Origin: Galerina marginata
Taxonomy: Eukaryota > Basidiomycota > Agaricomycetes > Agaricales > Galerinaceae
Length of the DNA stretch: 64,000 bases
NCBI GenBank assembly: GCA_023014335.1
Contig: JAECYW010000023.1
Span: 806,001 to 870,000, forward strand
Direction: 5' to 3'
Shown: one piece after another, positions 62,255 to 64,000 of the stretch
How positions within the stretch are numbered: position 1 is the first letter of the stretch
Layout of the letters: each line of letters begins with the position of its first letter
Notes under the pieces: model-generated
Seen by the model: only the letters and a program-made list of their open reading frames with translations
Told to the model about the DNA's origin: nothing
The model's database searches: none
Translations under genes and position numbers: made by a program

Positions 62255-62425
62255 CCGAGGCGAACGTTATCTCATTCCCATTATACCCCACTATACCCTT
62301 GTACAGTTATCGTGAACTCTCCATTGTAAAAGGACAGTGTAGTGTTAAATGTTGTAACATTAAAATAAAATCAAGCTGCTCCGAGGAAATTGGTATAGAA
62401 TACAGAATAGTTTAAGTATTGGGAA

Positions 62426-63004
62426 TTACGAAAGTAACTTGGAGTCAATCACTTCCTTTGTGAGTCCTTCTGGACCATCGCGTACCTCGATAACTTTACT
62501 GACATCTGCCTGATATAGTGGATTAATTTGCAGACGATGTTGTAGAGTTCAAGGGGCCCCTACCGTATTCTGGAAATTGAGGAGGGCGCTTGCATGCAAT
62601 GTCATCATTCCCGTCTCGCTGGAAGAAGGAGACCAGTTGATGAGGACCAAAGGGAAGGATGTCCTGCCGTCCTTGTGCTTCAGTTCGTACGACAAAACAA
62701 TATAACGAGGAGAATTCTCCGGCAACTCTGCATTGGCGGGTGTACATCAAAGTACGATCCAGGCAAGTATTCCCTCACGTACCTTCAGCTAAATCCTCGA
62801 TACTGATGTCGTCGAACTGTTCCACTTCTTCCATTACGAGCTTAGCCTTGTTTATCTTGATGACAATCGCGGAACTTCCCTGACTCCGACGCTTGAATCG
62901 AAACTTGCGGAGAGAATCCTTCACCTCCTGTGGTATGTCGACTAAAGCGGTACTCTGTTCAACCTATGAGGTGAGCTCGATGTCATAAATGATGCACTGA
63001 CCAT
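62426..63004 (-). CDS. GMF1: Glia maturation factor homologue (ADF-homology, Gmf1)
   Basis: Four exons, 63004-63002 (the ATG alone), 62954-62783, 62727-62564 and 62509-62426, encode 140 aa. GMF proteins have the ADF/cofilin fold but bind Arp2/3 instead of actin and prune branched filaments. The sequence shows LVDIPQEVKDSLRKFRFKRR, AIVIKINKAKLVMEEVEQFD, DDISIEDLAEELPENSPRYI, YELKHKDGRTSFPLVLINWS and KVIEVRDGPEGLTKEVIDSK, matching the family from end to end. An intron directly after the start codon is usual for cofilin-like genes. Acceptor choice for it is open: CATAG would leave a 38-bp intron and add VEQ; the CAG nine bases on leaves 47 bp, a more normal size, and is preferred. The gene is divergent from the MFS transporter and convergent with the membrane protein, 171 bases apart. 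Confidence 0.9.
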
Positions 63005-63264
63005 GGTGCTTGGTGGTGTAAAGCAGAGATAAGATAGTGGTGTGACGAGATCGCTTATTTAGGTGTTATCAGATTTCGAGCACGTTGTGCCGTCATCCCA
63101 TGTGGTGACATCCACTAGTACGTCTTGTCCCGGCAACACGGCTATGTCTGAACTTCTGGGCACACCAGGCATGCGTGCCTTGTAGAGTGCACCCCTCTTC
63201 CTGCAACTGCCACCACCAGTCCAGGTTCTGGAGCGACATTCATCAGAGGGACGCGAATCCAGAG
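63005..63264. promoter_or_regulatory. Bidirectional promoter, GMF / MFS transporter
   Basis: 260 bases between the two start codons of divergent genes. No TATA box is clear. Confidence 0.45.
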
Positions 63265-63958
63265 ATGCCAACTCCGGAACACTCTCGTGAGAGGCCATCA
63301 CACTCTCGACCAAGAACATCGCGAAATACAACCTCGAGCTCCGTTCCGTATGTTCCTCAAGCAGAAAGTCTTATCCTCCCCGATGGTCCAGTAGGCCAGG
63401 AAGCCACAGAGCTTTTGACCGAGTTTGTTCATCCACATCACCACACAGCGGAGGAAACCTTGGTCGGTTCAAGCGAAGGAGAATCTGACGATGATGTCGA
63501 CAAGAAACCCAAGCTTCCCTGGTGGAAAAGGCCGTCGCCTTGGTGGTAAGATTCCAGGTCATTCAACAAATTATTCAATTCAGCTGTTTATAGGATACTT
63601 GGAGTTATTCCATTCACGTCCATGGCAAGCTCTGCGACGATTGCTCCTCGCATCGAAATATACACTATGCTTGCTTGCAGCGTTCATAAACCTGATATTT
63701 TCAAGCAGAATTTTCCTGGCTTAGAGCTAGGCCTTCAAGGCGTCTCTCTTGAGACCGCCGTCTATGGTATACGGACGCCTAACTTGTGGAACCCTCCGAT
63801 TTCGCCATTCAGTCCCAATCAGCCCCAGATATATCTCCCTGAGGTTTCTACCTTCCTCACCACGATACAGAATGATGAATCAACTGTTCCACCTACAAAA
63901 AGGATTTTGTGTGCCTCAGATCCTGTGGTACAGGCAGCTGTTGCGAAACTAACAGCAG
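63265..63958 (+). CDS. MFS transporter, N-terminal part (cut by window end)
   Basis: Exon 1 (63265-63545) and exon 2 (63594-63958) read into a GTATGT donor and the window ends in that intron. The visible 215 residues are a disordered cytosolic N-terminus (MPTPEHSRERPSHSRPRTSR) with acidic Ser-rich sequence, then PWWKRPSPWWILGVIPFTSM at the first membrane helix, followed by SATIAPRIEIYTMLACSVHK. This PSPWW-helix and APRIEIYTxLAC pattern is one I associate with fungal major facilitator transporters of the DHA1/TetA-like group, which move small molecules by proton exchange. The substrate cannot be told. The acceptor TTTATAG and the frame across the intron are good. Other starts upstream in the same frame (63175) are possible but lack context; the chosen one follows the divergent GMF gene by 260 bases. 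Confidence 0.75.
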
Positions 63959-64000
63959 GTATGTTATATTCTTGCTATCTGTGTTTGACTTTTTTTTTGT

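Overview
The window looks like nuclear DNA of a mushroom-forming basidiomycete (Agaricomycetes, probably Agaricales). Genes are dense and split by many 45-70 bp GT-AG introns, and conserved proteins (ELP3, MDM12, CDC4, a GDA1/CD39 apyrase, a cyclophilin, DTD1, GMF) are interspersed with agaric-type families: single-pass membrane proteins, small secreted proteins, a Zn2Cys6 regulator, a large Helitron. No prokaryotic, plasmid or CRISPR features were seen. Exon models were built by hand; those given with exon coordinates stay in frame from start to stop.

Layout. 0-2 kb: 3' part of an AT-rich gene, tentatively Chp1-like. 2-10.4 kb: three tandem minus-strand paralogues of a membrane protein family in graded decay (intact, frameshifted at the membrane helix, wrecked), interrupted by a 141-aa secreted protein gene with a TATA box. 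11.4-22.8 kb: housekeeping block with HYPK-like, ELP3, MDM12, a Golgi-type apyrase, a protein with two Trp-rich PWWP-like modules, and an intron-containing tRNA-Gln(UUG). 24.7-34.1 kb: a disordered-protein gene, a small GPI-type secreted protein and a 13-exon Zn2Cys6 transcription factor. 34.1-42.6 kb: gene-poor, with an unrecognised and possibly decayed minus-strand gene at about 38.2-40.4 kb. 42.6-48.4 kb: CDC4, then a divergent cyclophilin/DTD1 pair. About 49.3-58.3 kb: an AT-rich Helitron-type element encoding a 2250-aa protein whose first exon is retropepsin-like and is spliced onto Rep and PIF1-type helicase domains; a second, 380-aa gene lies inside its proposed ends. 58.3-64 kb: a gene-poor stretch, a membrane protein, a GMF (ADF-homology) gene, and the 5' part of an MFS transporter cut by the window end.

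How genes may work together. Several act in translation quality control: ELP3 (wobble-U34 modification, for which tRNA-Gln(UUG) is a known substrate class), HYPK (NatA/nascent chains) and DTD1 (D-aminoacyl-tRNA removal). They are ordinary dispersed eukaryotic genes, so no operon is implied. Two head-to-head pairs (cyclophilin/DTD1, GMF/MFS) share short intergenic promoters of about 260 bp. The most unusual structure is the Helitron with its spliced protease-like leader, candidate asymmetric inverted termini and possible passenger gene.
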